Origin: Crocinitomicaceae bacterium
Lineage (GTDB): Bacteria; Bacteroidota; Bacteroidia; Flavobacteriales_D; Crocinitomicaceae
Length of the DNA stretch: 49,382 nucleotides
Direction: 5' to 3'
NCBI GenBank assembly: GCA_030830785.1
Contig: JAURMI010000007.1
Coordinates: 1 to 49,382, forward strand
Part shown: in pieces, positions 16,290-25,097 of the stretch
How positions within the stretch are numbered: position 1 is the stretch's first letter
How the letters are laid out: each line of letters opens with the position of its first letter
The notes under the pieces: generated by a model
What the model was told of the DNA's origin: nothing
Seen by the model: only the letters and a program-made list of their open reading frames with translations
Databases searched by the model: none
Program-made: the position numbers and the translations under genes

Positions 16290-16984
16290 GATTCGTCTGT
16301 AGCTTTCTCGACCTTTATTTTCGCAGGTTTTCTAGGGATTTTATATTTGGGTTTGTGAAATTCACTTTTGTAGCCATCCGTTTTTTCAATGCGAAATACT
16401 AAACCGAGACTATATTGACTGTAGGATGCGCTTTTTAAAATATCTACAAGCCCAAATTTATAAACACCTTGCGCTTGGAGTCCTAATTGGTCACTAAACC
16501 AAAAGGTGCATCCTGCAGAAAGATTAATTGTTGGGCTAACTAAGGGTGCGCTTTGTTTAGGATCTGCAGTCCTCAGGCTTAACCCTAAGCCAGACCCTAA
16601 ATATGGGTCAAGTGTGCCACGTCCCAGTTGTTTATAGAAAGAATACTTCAAAGCAGCATCAAAATAGGCAATAAAACCCTTAACACCAATAGAATCATTT
16701 ACCATTCTGTCTGTCTTATAAGGCTGTGCACCTACTACACCCTCTGCGCTCCAACCATTATAAATATAACGATCCGCATAGAGTCTAGAAGGAAAGGGAA
16801 GTCCGTGAAGTTGATCAATTGGCACGGGGTTCATTTCTTGGCCGTCATCATCAGTTGAAGTCCAGGCAATGCCAAATTGCCAAAAATAATTATCGCGATT
16901 GGTAATCATTTTGTCAGGCTGAGCCCATAGAGATGAATTTAAAAGGGCAGAAAGAGCACAAATAAGAAAGAAATGTAGACGCAT
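16286..16984 (-). CDS. Outer-membrane beta-barrel protein, function unknown
   Basis: 232 residues from the ATG at 16984. An upstream in-frame start at 17035 would add 17 residues before a clear signal peptide (ending SLWAQ at about 22) and would span the promoter, so it is rejected. The mature part has strand-like segments with glycines and aromatics (FWQFGIAW, LDPYLGSGLGLSLR, TINLSAGCTFWF, YSLGLVFRIE), consistent with a small barrel of about eight strands. The C-terminal 30 residues are Lys/Pro-rich (KYKIPRKPAKIKVEKA) and lie beyond the last strand, so would face the periplasm. Single gene, convergent with the small anchored protein. Confidence 0.75.
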   Translation of the reverse strand: MRLHFFLICALSALLNSSLWAQPDKMITNRDNYFWQFGIAWTSTDDDGQEMNPVPIDQLHGLPFPSRLYADRYIYNGWSAEGVVGAQPYKTDRMVNDSIGVKGFIAYFDAALKYSFYKQLGRGTLDPYLGSGLGLSLRTADPKQSAPLVSPTINLSAGCTFWFSDQLGLQAQGVYKFGLVDILKSASYSQYSLGLVFRIEKTDGYKSEFHKPKYKIPRKPAKIKVEKATDES

Positions 16985-17001
16985 TTTGAACTTTAAAAAG
17001 A

Positions 17002-17030
17002 CAAATTTAATCAATAAACAAGAGGTGCAA
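17002..17030 (-). promoter_or_regulatory. Promoter of the 232-residue barrel gene
   Basis: On the minus strand TTG (17028-17030), an 18-nt spacer and TAAATTTG (17002-17009) match the consensus. The -7 element ends 17 nt before the ATG at 16984, which supports that start. Confidence 0.6.
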
Positions 17031-17092
17031 GCCACTTTAGTTATAAATCATTTGACAATGATTTGTTGACGTTTTGTTTGGTATTTATTGAG

Positions 17093-17100
17093 TAATTTTG
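17093..17100 (+). promoter_or_regulatory. -7 promoter element of the IPExxxVDY-type gene and pyk
   Basis: TAATTTTG ends 6 nt before the ATG at 17107; TTTTG (17072-17076) is 16 nt upstream. The alternative TTG start at 17098 would lie within this element. Confidence 0.5.
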
Positions 17101-17106
17101 ACGACG

Positions 17107-17535
17107 ATGGGCAAAGTCAAAAAATATGACCTCTCCTTTGACGACGAACAACCTTTCGAAGTATATGGAATTTCAAGTGCCTTTGCCGATTATCGCCTTT
17201 GTTGGGAGCTCAATCAACTTTTTGGAGTGCTCTTAGTGAAGCAAAACGAACCTTTTGAATTATATATACCAAAACTAAAAACCAATCAGCAATTCCATTA
17301 TTTTTTCTTTGAAGACAGTGAATTGTTAACTCGGTTTTATTTGGTAAAGAATAAACAAGGACAACAACATTTACAAGCCGATAGGCCAATGATAGATTTC
17401 TTTATTGTGCTGAAGGAAAACTTTTCTCATGAGCCATCCGTATTTTTGGATCAACTAAGAAAAATAAATGGTGTTGTTGCAGTATTTGAATTTAATTATA
17501 AAGAGTTTGACATATTAGATTATCTAACTAGTTAA
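17107..17535 (+). CDS. IPExxxVDY-family-like protein
   Basis: 142 residues from the ATG at 17107. The order of segments fits the Bacteroidota IPExxxVDY family: an N-terminal acidic stretch (DLSFDDEQPFEVYGISSAFADYRLCWELNQLF), a phenylalanine-rich middle, and a motif before the C-terminal helix. The name-giving motif is degenerate here, reading DRPMIDFF. Function is undefined. The strongest support is position: it lies 1 bp before pyk, as in many relatives, and the two are surely co-transcribed. Confidence 0.7.
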   Translation: MGKVKKYDLSFDDEQPFEVYGISSAFADYRLCWELNQLFGVLLVKQNEPFELYIPKLKTNQQFHYFFFEDSELLTRFYLVKNKQGQQHLQADRPMIDFFIVLKENFSHEPSVFLDQLRKINGVVAVFEFNYKEFDILDYLTS

Positions 17536-17536
17536 A

Positions 17537-18955
17537 ATGAAAAAAACCAAAATTGTGGCCACAATGGGCCCTGCCTCTTTAAAGAAAGAAACCTTGACCA
17601 ACATGATGAAAGCTGGCTTAAATGTTTGTCGTTTAAACTTTTCACATGGCAATCATCAAGACCATGCTGCAGCTATTGCACTTATCCGTGAGCTAAATGA
17701 TGAACTTGGGCTACATGTTGCAATTCTTGCAGACCTGCAAGGGCCAAAAATTAGGACCCATGAAATGGAGAACAATGGCGTGTTAATTGAGGCCGGGCAA
17801 AAGATTGATATTCTCGTTGAGCAGGTTATTGGAAATCATAAAAGATTTTCAATTAATTATAATTTGCTGCCTAGAGATGTAAATCCTGGAGAACGTATTT
17901 TACTTGATGACGGGAAGCTAGTTTTAGAGGTACTGAAAACAGATAAAAAAGAAAAAATTAGTTGTTCGGTTATTCAAGGAGGGCTTTTATGCTCAAAAAA
18001 GGGGGTGAACTTTCCAAATACCAAAATATCGATGCCTTCTCTAACTTCAAAAGACATCGAAGACCTCGATTTTGCCTTAAAACTGGGTGTAGATTGGATT
18101 GGATTGTCATTTGTGCGGAGTGCAAAATGCATTACAGATTTGAAGAAACGAATTTCCAAAAAACGCAGTATTGCTAAAGTCTTGGCTAAAATCGAAAAAC
18201 CCGAGGCACTAGAAAATATTGATCAGATTATTGAGCTTAGTGATGCGCTTATGGTTGCGCGTGGTGACTTAGGGGTAGAAATCCCTTATCAAAATGTCCC
18301 ACTAATTCAAAAAATGATTATTAGCAAAGCGATTTCAAAAGCAAAACCTGTAATTGTTGCAACTCAAATGATGGAGTCGATGCTTAACAGTCTTACTCCT
18401 AGTAGGGCAGAAGTAAATGACGTTGCAAATGCTGTACTTGATGGTGCAGATGCCGTTATGCTTTCGGGAGAAACATCTGTAGGAAAATATCCGGTTGAAG
18501 TAGTGCAAACCATGGCCAATATTATTGCAGAAATGGAGCAGCATCCAAGTATGTACAACAAAGAAGAATTGCCGCCCAAAGGCAGCCCCCGCTTCATTTC
18601 AGACTCAATTTGTTTTAATGCTTGTAGATTGGCACAACGCGTTGAGGCAAATGCTATAATTACCATGACTTTTTCTGGATATACGGCATATAAAATTGCA
18701 TCACAACGGCCTGCATCACAAATTTTCGTTTTCACACACAATAGAAAAATACTTACCCAATTGAATTTAGTTTGGGGCGTTCAGGCTTTTTATTATAACA
18801 AGCGCATTTCTACCGATCATACAATAGCTGATATCAAACAAATGATGAGAGAAGATGGATATTTAAAAGTTGGCGATGTAGTGATTAATGTTGCCTCCAT
18901 TCCTTTAGAAGACCTTGGGGGGTCCAATATGTTGAAATTGAGTTACGTAGATTAA
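17537..18955 (+). CDS. pyk: Pyruvate kinase
   Basis: 472 residues, the usual length. It converts phosphoenolpyruvate and ADP to pyruvate and ATP in the last step of glycolysis. Visible signatures are the N-terminal RLNFSHG (substrate/K+ site), ADLQGPKIRT, the catalytic block AKIEKPEAL, VARGDLGVEIP, TQMMESM and LSGETSVGKYPVEVV, followed by the C-terminal allosteric domain (NAIITMTFSGYTAYKIASQRP). It follows the IPExxxVDY-type gene by 1 bp and precedes recJ, which also has its own promoter-like element. Confidence 0.97.
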   Translation: MKKTKIVATMGPASLKKETLTNMMKAGLNVCRLNFSHGNHQDHAAAIALIRELNDELGLHVAILADLQGPKIRTHEMENNGVLIEAGQKIDILVEQVIGNHKRFSINYNLLPRDVNPGERILLDDGKLVLEVLKTDKKEKISCSVIQGGLLCSKKGVNFPNTKISMPSLTSKDIEDLDFALKLGVDWIGLSFVRSAKCITDLKKRISKKRSIAKVLAKIEKPEALENIDQIIELSDALMVARGDLGVEIPYQNVPLIQKMIISKAISKAKPVIVATQMMESMLNSLTPSRAEVNDVANAVLDGADAVMLSGETSVGKYPVEVVQTMANIIAEMEQHPSMYNKEELPPKGSPRFISDSICFNACRLAQRVEANAIITMTFSGYTAYKIASQRPASQIFVFTHNRKILTQLNLVWGVQAFYYNKRISTDHTIADIKQMMREDGYLKVGDVVINVASIPLEDLGGSNMLKLSYVD

Positions 18956-18981
18956 CCGAAATATAGAGGCACCGATATGAT

Positions 18982-18989
18982 TATTTTTG
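18982..18989 (+). promoter_or_regulatory. -7 promoter element of recJ
   Basis: TATTTTTG ends 4 nt before the recJ ATG. No -33 TTG is seen at normal spacing, so it is tentative on its own; the repeated arrangement at other genes supports it. Confidence 0.4.
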
Positions 18990-18993
18990 GCGC

Positions 18994-20715
18994 ATGAAAG
19001 CAAATTGGATTTTAAAGCCTCAATTTCCCGAATTACCAACAATAGAACTAGCCCAAGCGCTTCAAATTCCTTGTTTTATTGCCCAATTATTGCAGCAAAG
19101 AGGCATCAATAATCGATTGCAAGCGGTGTCATTTTTTAATCCTCACTTGCAGCCTTTGCACGATCCATTTTTAATGTATAATTTGTTGGTGGCAGTTAAA
19201 CGCATCGAAAAAGCTATCCTAAATCAAGAACGCGTCTTGCTATACGGCGATTACGATGTTGATGGCACCACAGCCGTTGCATTAATGGCTGAGCAACTCG
19301 AAATACTCGGTTTGTCCTGTGAATTCTATATCCCAGATCGTTATAAAGAGGGTTATGGTGTGAGTAATTTGGGAATTGATTATGCAATTGAAAAGGGCAT
19401 TCAATTACTCATTACTTTAGATTGCGGAATTAAGGCCCATGAACAACTTTCGCGAGCGTCTTCACATGGAATTGATTGTATCGTTTGTGATCATCATCAG
19501 CCAGAAAATACATTACCGAAGGCAATCATTTTAAATCCGAAACAAGAAAAATGTACTTATCCGTATAAAGAGCTATCGGGATGTGGAGTTGCCTATAAAC
19601 TCCTTCAAGGCCTCTATGTACATTTAGGTTTGGACCAAAAAAATTTAATCAGAAGTTTGGACTTGGTTGCACTTTCCATAGGGGCAGACATCGTTGAATT
19701 ACTTGATGAAAACCGAAGTTTATGCGCAATGGGTCTAAAACGGCTCAATGAAGAGCCGAGACCCGCATTTTTAGCAATTTTAGAACTGGCCTCAAAACAG
19801 CTGCCGCTTTCTCTTCGCGATGTTGTTTTCACGCTGGCACCTCGTATAAATGCGGCAGGAAGGATTGCTTCAGGCAGTAGGGCCGTAGACTGGATGAGAA
19901 GTAAAGATAATTTTCAAATCAAATCATTGGCCTTAGCAATAGACAATGATAATACAACAAGACGCGCACTTGATCAAAAAACAACCCAAGAAGCACTTGA
20001 AATAATAGAGGCAGATGTCAGCTTTTCTAATAAAGTTTCTACAGTAGTTTATAATTCAAATTGGCATAAAGGTGTTGTGGGGATTGTTGCCTCCAGGCTT
20101 ATAGAATCATATTATAGGCCTACCATTGTTTTAACCCAAACCGATGGCGTTTTAAGTGGATCAGCACGATGCATGCCACCACTAAATCTTTACCAACTCT
20201 TAGAAAATTGTCAAGATCATCTTCTTCAATTTGGTGGTCATCAGTTTGCCGCTGGCCTCTCCTTAAAACTAACCTCACTTGAAGCCTTTAAACATTGCTT
20301 CGATATAGAAGTTAGTAAGGCCTTAAAAGGGCAAAATTTAGAGAATAAAATTAACATAGATACCAAAATCAATTTCTCAGAATTAGGCTCAAATACAAGT
20401 CAAGATTTCCCTAGATTAATAAAGATTCTCAATGCTTTTGAGCCTTGTGGGCCCGGCAATTTACACCCCGTTTTTTTAGCAGAAAATTGTATTATTACCC
20501 AAATTCGGATTTTAAAAGATGCACATTTAAAACTAAAACTGATTGACAACCATGACCAAGAAGAATTGGATGCCATTGGTTTTCAAATGGCAAATTTGCA
20601 GCAAGATCTCATAGAGGGAATGGCAGTTGATGTTGTATTTGGATTAAAAGAAAATACCTTTAATAACAAAACATCACTTCAACTGATTTTAAAAGATTTG
20701 TGTGTGAGCGCCTAA
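18994..20715 (+). CDS. recJ: Single-stranded-DNA exonuclease RecJ
   Basis: 573 residues. RecJ degrades single-stranded DNA 5' to 3' in recombination and mismatch repair. The DHH domain has YGDYDVDGTTAVALM, TLDCGIKAHEQ and VCDHHQPENTLP, supplying the metal-binding aspartates and histidines. A middle PRINAAGR-like motif reads LAPRINAAGRI. The DHHA1 domain shows KGVVGIVASRLIE and the GGH motif (QFGGHQFAAGLSL). The C-terminal OB-like domain ends the protein. It lies 38 bp after pyk and 19 bp before ribE. Confidence 0.96.
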   Translation: MKANWILKPQFPELPTIELAQALQIPCFIAQLLQQRGINNRLQAVSFFNPHLQPLHDPFLMYNLLVAVKRIEKAILNQERVLLYGDYDVDGTTAVALMAEQLEILGLSCEFYIPDRYKEGYGVSNLGIDYAIEKGIQLLITLDCGIKAHEQLSRASSHGIDCIVCDHHQPENTLPKAIILNPKQEKCTYPYKELSGCGVAYKLLQGLYVHLGLDQKNLIRSLDLVALSIGADIVELLDENRSLCAMGLKRLNEEPRPAFLAILELASKQLPLSLRDVVFTLAPRINAAGRIASGSRAVDWMRSKDNFQIKSLALAIDNDNTTRRALDQKTTQEALEIIEADVSFSNKVSTVVYNSNWHKGVVGIVASRLIESYYRPTIVLTQTDGVLSGSARCMPPLNLYQLLENCQDHLLQFGGHQFAAGLSLKLTSLEAFKHCFDIEVSKALKGQNLENKINIDTKINFSELGSNTSQDFPRLIKILNAFEPCGPGNLHPVFLAENCIITQIRILKDAHLKLKLIDNHDQEELDAIGFQMANLQQDLIEGMAVDVVFGLKENTFNNKTSLQLILKDLCVSA

Positions 20716-20730
20716 GTTTATGTAAGTTTG
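20697..20730 (+). promoter_or_regulatory. Promoter of ribE
   Basis: TTTG (20697-20700), a 22-nt spacer and TAAGTTTG (20723-20730) fit the consensus. The -7 element ends 4 nt before the ribE ATG, predicting a leaderless transcript. The -33 element lies inside the recJ coding end. Confidence 0.5.
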
Positions 20731-20734
20731 TAGC

Positions 20735-21319
20735 ATGTTCACAGGTATTATCAAAGATGTAGGAGAAATAGTTGCAATTGAGCAAGAAGGTGGGAATTTA
20801 AATTTCACTATTAAATCATCCTTATCTGCTTCTCTGAATATCGACCAAAGTGTTGCTCATAATGGTTGTTGTCTTACCGTTATTTCTAAAAACGAAAATG
20901 AACATAGGGTAACTGCGATAAAAGAAACCTTACTAAAAACGAATTTAAGCTCTTGGAAGATTGGGAGCAAGGTGAATTTAGAACTTTGTATGCAAATGGG
21001 TGGTCGTCTTGATGGGCATTTGGTACAAGGACATGTTGATGGCGTTGGGACCTGTTTAGATATAGAACAAGAAGATGGTTCGTGGCGATTTACTTTTAGC
21101 CATCCTAGAGAATTAGTCACTGTTGAAAAAGGTTCAATAACAGTAAACGGTACTAGTTTAACGGTAGTAGATTCTATGGCGGGTCAATTTTCAGTTTGTA
21201 TTATCCCTTATACCTTTGAGAATACCAATTTTAATCAGATTAATATTGGTGATAAAGTAAATTTAGAGTTTGATATCATCGGAAAATATGTGGCTAAATA
21301 CCTTGAACTCCAAAAATAA
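20735..21319 (+). CDS. ribE: Riboflavin synthase alpha subunit
   Basis: 194 residues, normal length. It converts two molecules of 6,7-dimethyl-8-ribityllumazine into riboflavin and a pyrimidinedione. The N-terminal MFTGII is diagnostic, and the two lumazine-binding barrel repeats are visible: repeat 1 at about 1-95 (AHNGCCLTV), repeat 2 at about 96-190 (DGHLVQGHVDGVG, VNGTSLTVVD). It is terminal in the pyk-recJ-ribE run and is followed 21 bp later by a strong terminator. No FMN riboswitch is seen upstream. Confidence 0.96.
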   Translation: MFTGIIKDVGEIVAIEQEGGNLNFTIKSSLSASLNIDQSVAHNGCCLTVISKNENEHRVTAIKETLLKTNLSSWKIGSKVNLELCMQMGGRLDGHLVQGHVDGVGTCLDIEQEDGSWRFTFSHPRELVTVEKGSITVNGTSLTVVDSMAGQFSVCIIPYTFENTNFNQINIGDKVNLEFDIIGKYVAKYLELQK

Positions 21320-21340
21320 GATGATAAATAAAATTAAATA

Positions 21341-21370
21341 AAAAAGGGCGGCTATTTGGCCGCCCTTTTT
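21341..21370. terminator. Two-way intrinsic terminator between ribE and the TPR gene
   Basis: GGGCGGC (21346-21352) pairs with GCCGCCC (21359-21365) around a 6-nt loop, flanked by AAAAA on the left and TTTTT on the right. It therefore works as a stem plus U-run on both strands and separates two convergent transcripts. Confidence 0.93.
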
Positions 21371-21388
21371 AATATACGTTGCAAATAA

Positions 21389-23008
21389 TTATTCAATACC
21401 CAATAATTTTTTGGCAACAGGGTCATTGGGTTCTACTTCTAAAATTTGTTCAAAGTATTGCTTTGCAATTGCAAGATTTTTTTGATCAGATTTAGAATAA
21501 TAATCTGCACAATAACGCAGTGCTTCTAAAATAAAGCTCTTTTTAGATGGCTGTTGTCGGTCTTCGGGATTGATAAGTTGAGTTACTTTTGAATAATAAG
21601 GAAATGCCCACCAATTGCCGTTAATTTCACCGTTGATGGTATCTAACTTATAATTACACCGAGCACGATAAATATATGCAGGTACATAGGTCGAGTCATT
21701 ATCGATAACTATTTGAAATAAGCTATCGGCAACTTTGTAATTTTTAAGTCCAAAATAATACGCTTTACCTAAATCATATTCCTCGGCAGCGCTTAATTTT
21801 TGATTTTTATCTCTTCTATAATCATAAGCATCGACAACTTTCTGGTAATTTTTTGCCTTAACATACATTCTAATCAATTGCGATGAAAGATCATTATAGG
21901 CTGTTTCGTTCATATTGACCGCTTTTTCAAATTCAATAACGGTTAGGCTATCTAGTCCTTGTTTTTCATAAATCAAGCCTCTAACTTTATAATCTTGATA
22001 ATTAATTTTATCCTCAGGTACAATGGCAAAGAATCGATCAGATGCCGCAAGTGCATTCACTAGATCGGTCGAATCATTTGATTCAGCAAGCGCAAATGCA
22101 TACATGCGCTCAGTGTAAAAATTAACAAAACCATTAGATTTTAATACCTCAAGTTGTTCTAAAAGGGTTGGATATACCTTTGCTGCGAATAGCGCATTGG
22201 TATAGCGATATCTTGATTCAATATTGTTGTTGAGTTTTAAATATTCCTCCCAATTTTCAATGGCCTTCTCATTTTTACCAAACATCATGTATAATTCGGC
22301 GTTGAGTCTATATGCTGGTGCATAGGTAGGATCAATTTGCTTGGCTTGATTATACATTTTGTTGGCTTCAGGTTCGTTTTTAGCCCGCTGGTATATTAGT
22401 GCCTTGCGCACAATTCCTCTAGGCGAAGTTGGATTAATCAACAATGCCTGATTGTATGCTTTTAAGGCTTCTGAAGCATCCGACGAATTTTGTGCATACA
22501 AAGCGTCTCCTTTTAATAAGTAATTGTCTTCGTTGGTTTTATCTAATTTGGCTATGGCCTCTTCTAATAAGGTAAGGGCCCCGCTCAAGTTTTTATTAGG
22601 TGCTTTAATGTATATCTCTGCAATGCCACGAATAACTTCCGCTTTTTTGAGTTTATTTTTTTTGGTCTTTAGAAGCGCCTCAGAAAATTCTGCTTGTGCG
22701 TCTGCATCCTTGCCGTCTAACCATAATACACGCCCATAACCAACTAGTGGTAAGGCACGTAACTTGTCTACTTCATAACCCTTGCGCCACATCATTTTAG
22801 CAGAATCGAGTTCATCCATTTCAAAGTAGCAATCACCGAAATAAAAGTAGTTTTCGCCATTAATAGGATCACCGGCAATCAGTTTTTGAAAATCTTTGAT
22901 TGCATCTCTATAGCGTTCGTTTTCTGTTTTAGCAATAGCAAGTTCTAGCGTCTGGGAGTAGCTCAGTGTTGACACTATAAGCATACTCAGAAGAAAAAAG
23001 CGTTTCAT
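21389..23008 (-). CDS. Exported tetratricopeptide-repeat protein
   Basis: 539 residues with a signal peptide (1-19, ending SYSQ) and TPR units through most of the length; clear copies include DAIKDFQKLIAGDPINGENYFYFGDCYFEM near 38-68 and, further on, SEALKAYNQALLINPTSPRGIV. The last 60 residues repeat the motif before the C-terminus (AKQYFEQILEVEPNDPVAKKLLG). It is probably a periplasmic scaffold. It follows the PstS-like lipoprotein gene by 71 bp and belongs to a gene order common in Bacteroidota (exbB-exbD-exbD-tonB-small-pstS-TPR), but a promoter of its own lies in the gap. Confidence 0.88.
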   Translation of the reverse strand: MKRFFLLSMLIVSTLSYSQTLELAIAKTENERYRDAIKDFQKLIAGDPINGENYFYFGDCYFEMDELDSAKMMWRKGYEVDKLRALPLVGYGRVLWLDGKDADAQAEFSEALLKTKKNKLKKAEVIRGIAEIYIKAPNKNLSGALTLLEEAIAKLDKTNEDNYLLKGDALYAQNSSDASEALKAYNQALLINPTSPRGIVRKALIYQRAKNEPEANKMYNQAKQIDPTYAPAYRLNAELYMMFGKNEKAIENWEEYLKLNNNIESRYRYTNALFAAKVYPTLLEQLEVLKSNGFVNFYTERMYAFALAESNDSTDLVNALAASDRFFAIVPEDKINYQDYKVRGLIYEKQGLDSLTVIEFEKAVNMNETAYNDLSSQLIRMYVKAKNYQKVVDAYDYRRDKNQKLSAAEEYDLGKAYYFGLKNYKVADSLFQIVIDNDSTYVPAYIYRARCNYKLDTINGEINGNWWAFPYYSKVTQLINPEDRQQPSKKSFILEALRYCADYYSKSDQKNLAIAKQYFEQILEVEPNDPVAKKLLGIE

Positions 23009-23031
23009 TTTTATTTATTTTGTTTTGCGGC

Positions 23032-23063
23032 CAAAAATAGCCTTCTTTTATTGGTTACAAAAA
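23032..23063 (-). promoter_or_regulatory. Promoter of the TPR gene
   Basis: On the minus strand TTTTTG (23058-23063), an 18-nt spacer and TATTTTTG (23032-23039) match the consensus, 23 nt before the ATG at 23008. It allows expression independent of the exbB operon. Confidence 0.55.
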
Positions 23064-23079
23064 TTATGCCCTTTAATTT

Positions 23080-23985
23080 TTATTGTAATACAAGCCGGAT
23101 CGGTGTAAGGGCAGGAACCAATCCAGATTTTTGTATAATTAATTGTCCTTTGTCATCTTTTTTCATAAACAAGACAAATCCAGTATTTAATCCAGAGCGC
23201 CTGCCTTTATTTATCATCCATATGTCACGGATGAGTGGGTATTCTTTTGTGTAAATAAACCCGGCGTAGGGTTTGCACGCTGTTTGCACGTCATTTACAT
23301 AAACTGAAGCAATGTTCAAGCCTTCCATGAATGCCATTGATGAGGGGTCGTCTTGATCTGCTATCCAATTGAGGCCAATTATCCCAATTGTATTTGGATG
23401 TGTTTTAACATAATTTATAACCTGCTCATTAGAATTTAAGGCAGAAACTCTGCTGGCCAATTGATCAATTTGTAATATGTTGGTTATGAAATTAAAATTT
23501 GCAGAACCTTTTTGATCAAAAACAATTTGTTTAATTTCTGTTTTAGAGGGGAGTAGGGCCTCGTTTTTTGATAGTAAAGATTTGATTTGATCAACGCTTA
23601 ATATGGTATCTGTCATTGCTGGGTGCATGATCAAAACCACCGCGTCAGTTGCTATTTTGTCGCTACGGTAGGTTACATTTTTACTTTTTAGATAAGCCTT
23701 TTCTTCCTCATTAAAATCACGTGAAATAACAATGGTCTTGGTTTTGTTTTCATAAAAAGCTTCTAGGATATTGTCTTCATTTTTATAATACGCTTTTATG
23801 GTCGCTTTTGGAAATTGACTCATAAAGGTTGCTATAGATGTAGTCAAAAGCGGTCTGAATGACTCCTCTACATAAATATTAGTATTTCCTCTGCCATGCG
23901 CATCCTTTTGATAAACGAATGGATTATTATTATTATCACAAGCAGATAATATAAGCGTTAAAACAAAAAATAATAATAATCTCAT
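23080..23985 (-). CDS. PstS-like substrate-binding lipoprotein
   Basis: 301 residues. A lipobox LSAC gives the lipidated C16, so the protein is membrane-anchored. The following domain resembles the type 2 periplasmic-binding fold of the PstS group: TNIYVEESFRPLL, the DAVVLIMHP strand, LSVDQIKSLL, then GSANFNFI and GIIGLNWI. No pstC, pstA or pstB genes are nearby, so it is unlikely to serve a normal phosphate ABC transporter. Its ATG overlaps the upstream stop (ATGA), which ties it to the TonB operon. I infer a role in that system rather than in phosphate uptake. Confidence 0.8.
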   Translation of the reverse strand: MRLLLFFVLTLILSACDNNNNPFVYQKDAHGRGNTNIYVEESFRPLLTTSIATFMSQFPKATIKAYYKNEDNILEAFYENKTKTIVISRDFNEEEKAYLKSKNVTYRSDKIATDAVVLIMHPAMTDTILSVDQIKSLLSKNEALLPSKTEIKQIVFDQKGSANFNFITNILQIDQLASRVSALNSNEQVINYVKTHPNTIGIIGLNWIADQDDPSSMAFMEGLNIASVYVNDVQTACKPYAGFIYTKEYPLIRDIWMINKGRRSGLNTGFVLFMKKDDKGQLIIQKSGLVPALTPIRLVLQ

Positions 23986-24176
23986 GAAATTTCGTTAGCC
24001 TTAAATGCTTTGTAAACGCGCCAACCACGAAAAAGTCCATACCCAACGAGTACTGCGCTAAGCACATTGCTGCGCCATGACTCCATTTGTATCATGGTGG
24101 TAAATTGCAGAACAAAGCAAAGTGAAAAGCAAAGAAAGACGACCAAAAGACCTAAAGTAAGCTGAATATATTTCAT
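23982..24176 (-). CDS. Small two-helix membrane protein of the exbB-tonB operon
   Basis: 64 residues from the ATG at 24176; the TTG at 24203 would add nine residues and is less likely. Two hydrophobic segments (about 4-25 and 38-53) with a short polar link (MIQMESWRSN) make a hairpin in the inner membrane. The end (RVYKAFKANE) is basic and cytoplasmic by the positive-inside rule. It lies between tonB (50 bp) and the PstS-like gene, which it overlaps by 4 bp. I do not recognise the family; the position is conserved in comparable operons as far as I recall. Confidence 0.7.
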   Translation of the reverse strand: MKYIQLTLGLLVVFLCFSLCFVLQFTTMIQMESWRSNVLSAVLVGYGLFRGWRVYKAFKANEIS

Positions 24177-24226
24177 TTTGCTAGGTTTAAAATCCCCAAC
24201 CAAATTGGAATATCAAATGACTCAAT

Positions 24227-25093
24227 TTATTGGGTATCGTAGATGATTGGAACTCGGACCCATAACCTCACCGGTCTACCTGCTGTTTTTGCAGGAACCC
24301 ATTTTGGCATTGAATTAATGATACGCAAAGCCTCCTTATTACATGCTGGGCATTCTACGATAGGTCTTTCTACACTTGCATTTGAAATTCTACCATCTTT
24401 TTCAACTACAAATCTAACAGTAACCCTTCCTTTAACACCAATTTCAATAGCTTCATCAGGGTAATTGATAGTCTCATTAATAAAGGCGGCCAATTTATCA
24501 TACCCCCCAGGAAACTCTGCGTCTTCTTCCGCTACATCCACAGGTTGTTCATCCTTTGGCTGTGTATCTGTTAAACCCGGGCCATCGTCATTTGTTTCAG
24601 GTAAGCCCCATGCGTCATCTCCTTCATTGGTTTGGGTGCTTATTGTAATGTTTTCCAATTGTTCTTGAGAAGGAAGCTCATCTTCAACTGGATCATCTTC
24701 GGCAATCGGTGCAATAAATGCTTGGGTTTGGGTCATTGGTGGTGGTGGTGGCGTTGCTGGAGGTGGAGGTGGCGGCACCTCGTCAGCAGGGGGAGCTATG
24801 GTGAAATTCTTTTCACTAACTCGCGGCTTCTTTATTTCTTCTTTTGGTAAATTTTTAATAATTAAAGTAACTGCGAAGATGAGCCCTGCTAAACCTACTA
24901 AACCTCCCAAAATAAGGGTCATTCGCTTATTATATCCCGATCTGAGTGCATAGGCACCATATTGCCGGTTTCGTTGTGCAAAAACTGCTTCATTTCGGCT
25001 AACTGAAGTTACGGCCTCCCAATTGCGATTGACGTAGTAATCAAAGAGGGAGAATGCGGTTATTAGTGCGACGATTACATAAATGACTGTCAT
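24227..25093 (-). CDS. tonB: TonB-family energy transducer
   Basis: 288 residues. TonB carries the ExbB/ExbD-harvested proton-motive force to outer-membrane receptors. The protein begins with a hydrophobic segment (3-22), then a cytoplasmic-looking linker holding the Bacteroidota motif RNRQYGAYALRSGYNKR, and a second membrane helix (about 59-80). A proline-rich stretch covers about 101-119. The C-terminal TonB domain (about 196-287) has YPDEAIEIGVKGRVTVRF, ending in the family's final strand. Two N-terminal membrane segments rather than one is unusual for TonB. It lies 4 bp after exbD and 50 bp before the small membrane protein. Confidence 0.92.
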   Translation of the reverse strand: MTVIYVIVALITAFSLFDYYVNRNWEAVTSVSRNEAVFAQRNRQYGAYALRSGYNKRMTLILGGLVGLAGLIFAVTLIIKNLPKEEIKKPRVSEKNFTIAPPADEVPPPPPPATPPPPPMTQTQAFIAPIAEDDPVEDELPSQEQLENITISTQTNEGDDAWGLPETNDDGPGLTDTQPKDEQPVDVAEEDAEFPGGYDKLAAFINETINYPDEAIEIGVKGRVTVRFVVEKDGRISNASVERPIVECPACNKEALRIINSMPKWVPAKTAGRPVRLWVRVPIIYDTQ

Positions 25094-25097
25094 GGCC

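Noticed and set aside
23080..23985. PstS as part of a phosphate transporter
   Set aside because: No pstCAB genes adjoin; the gene is coupled to the exbB-tonB operon instead.
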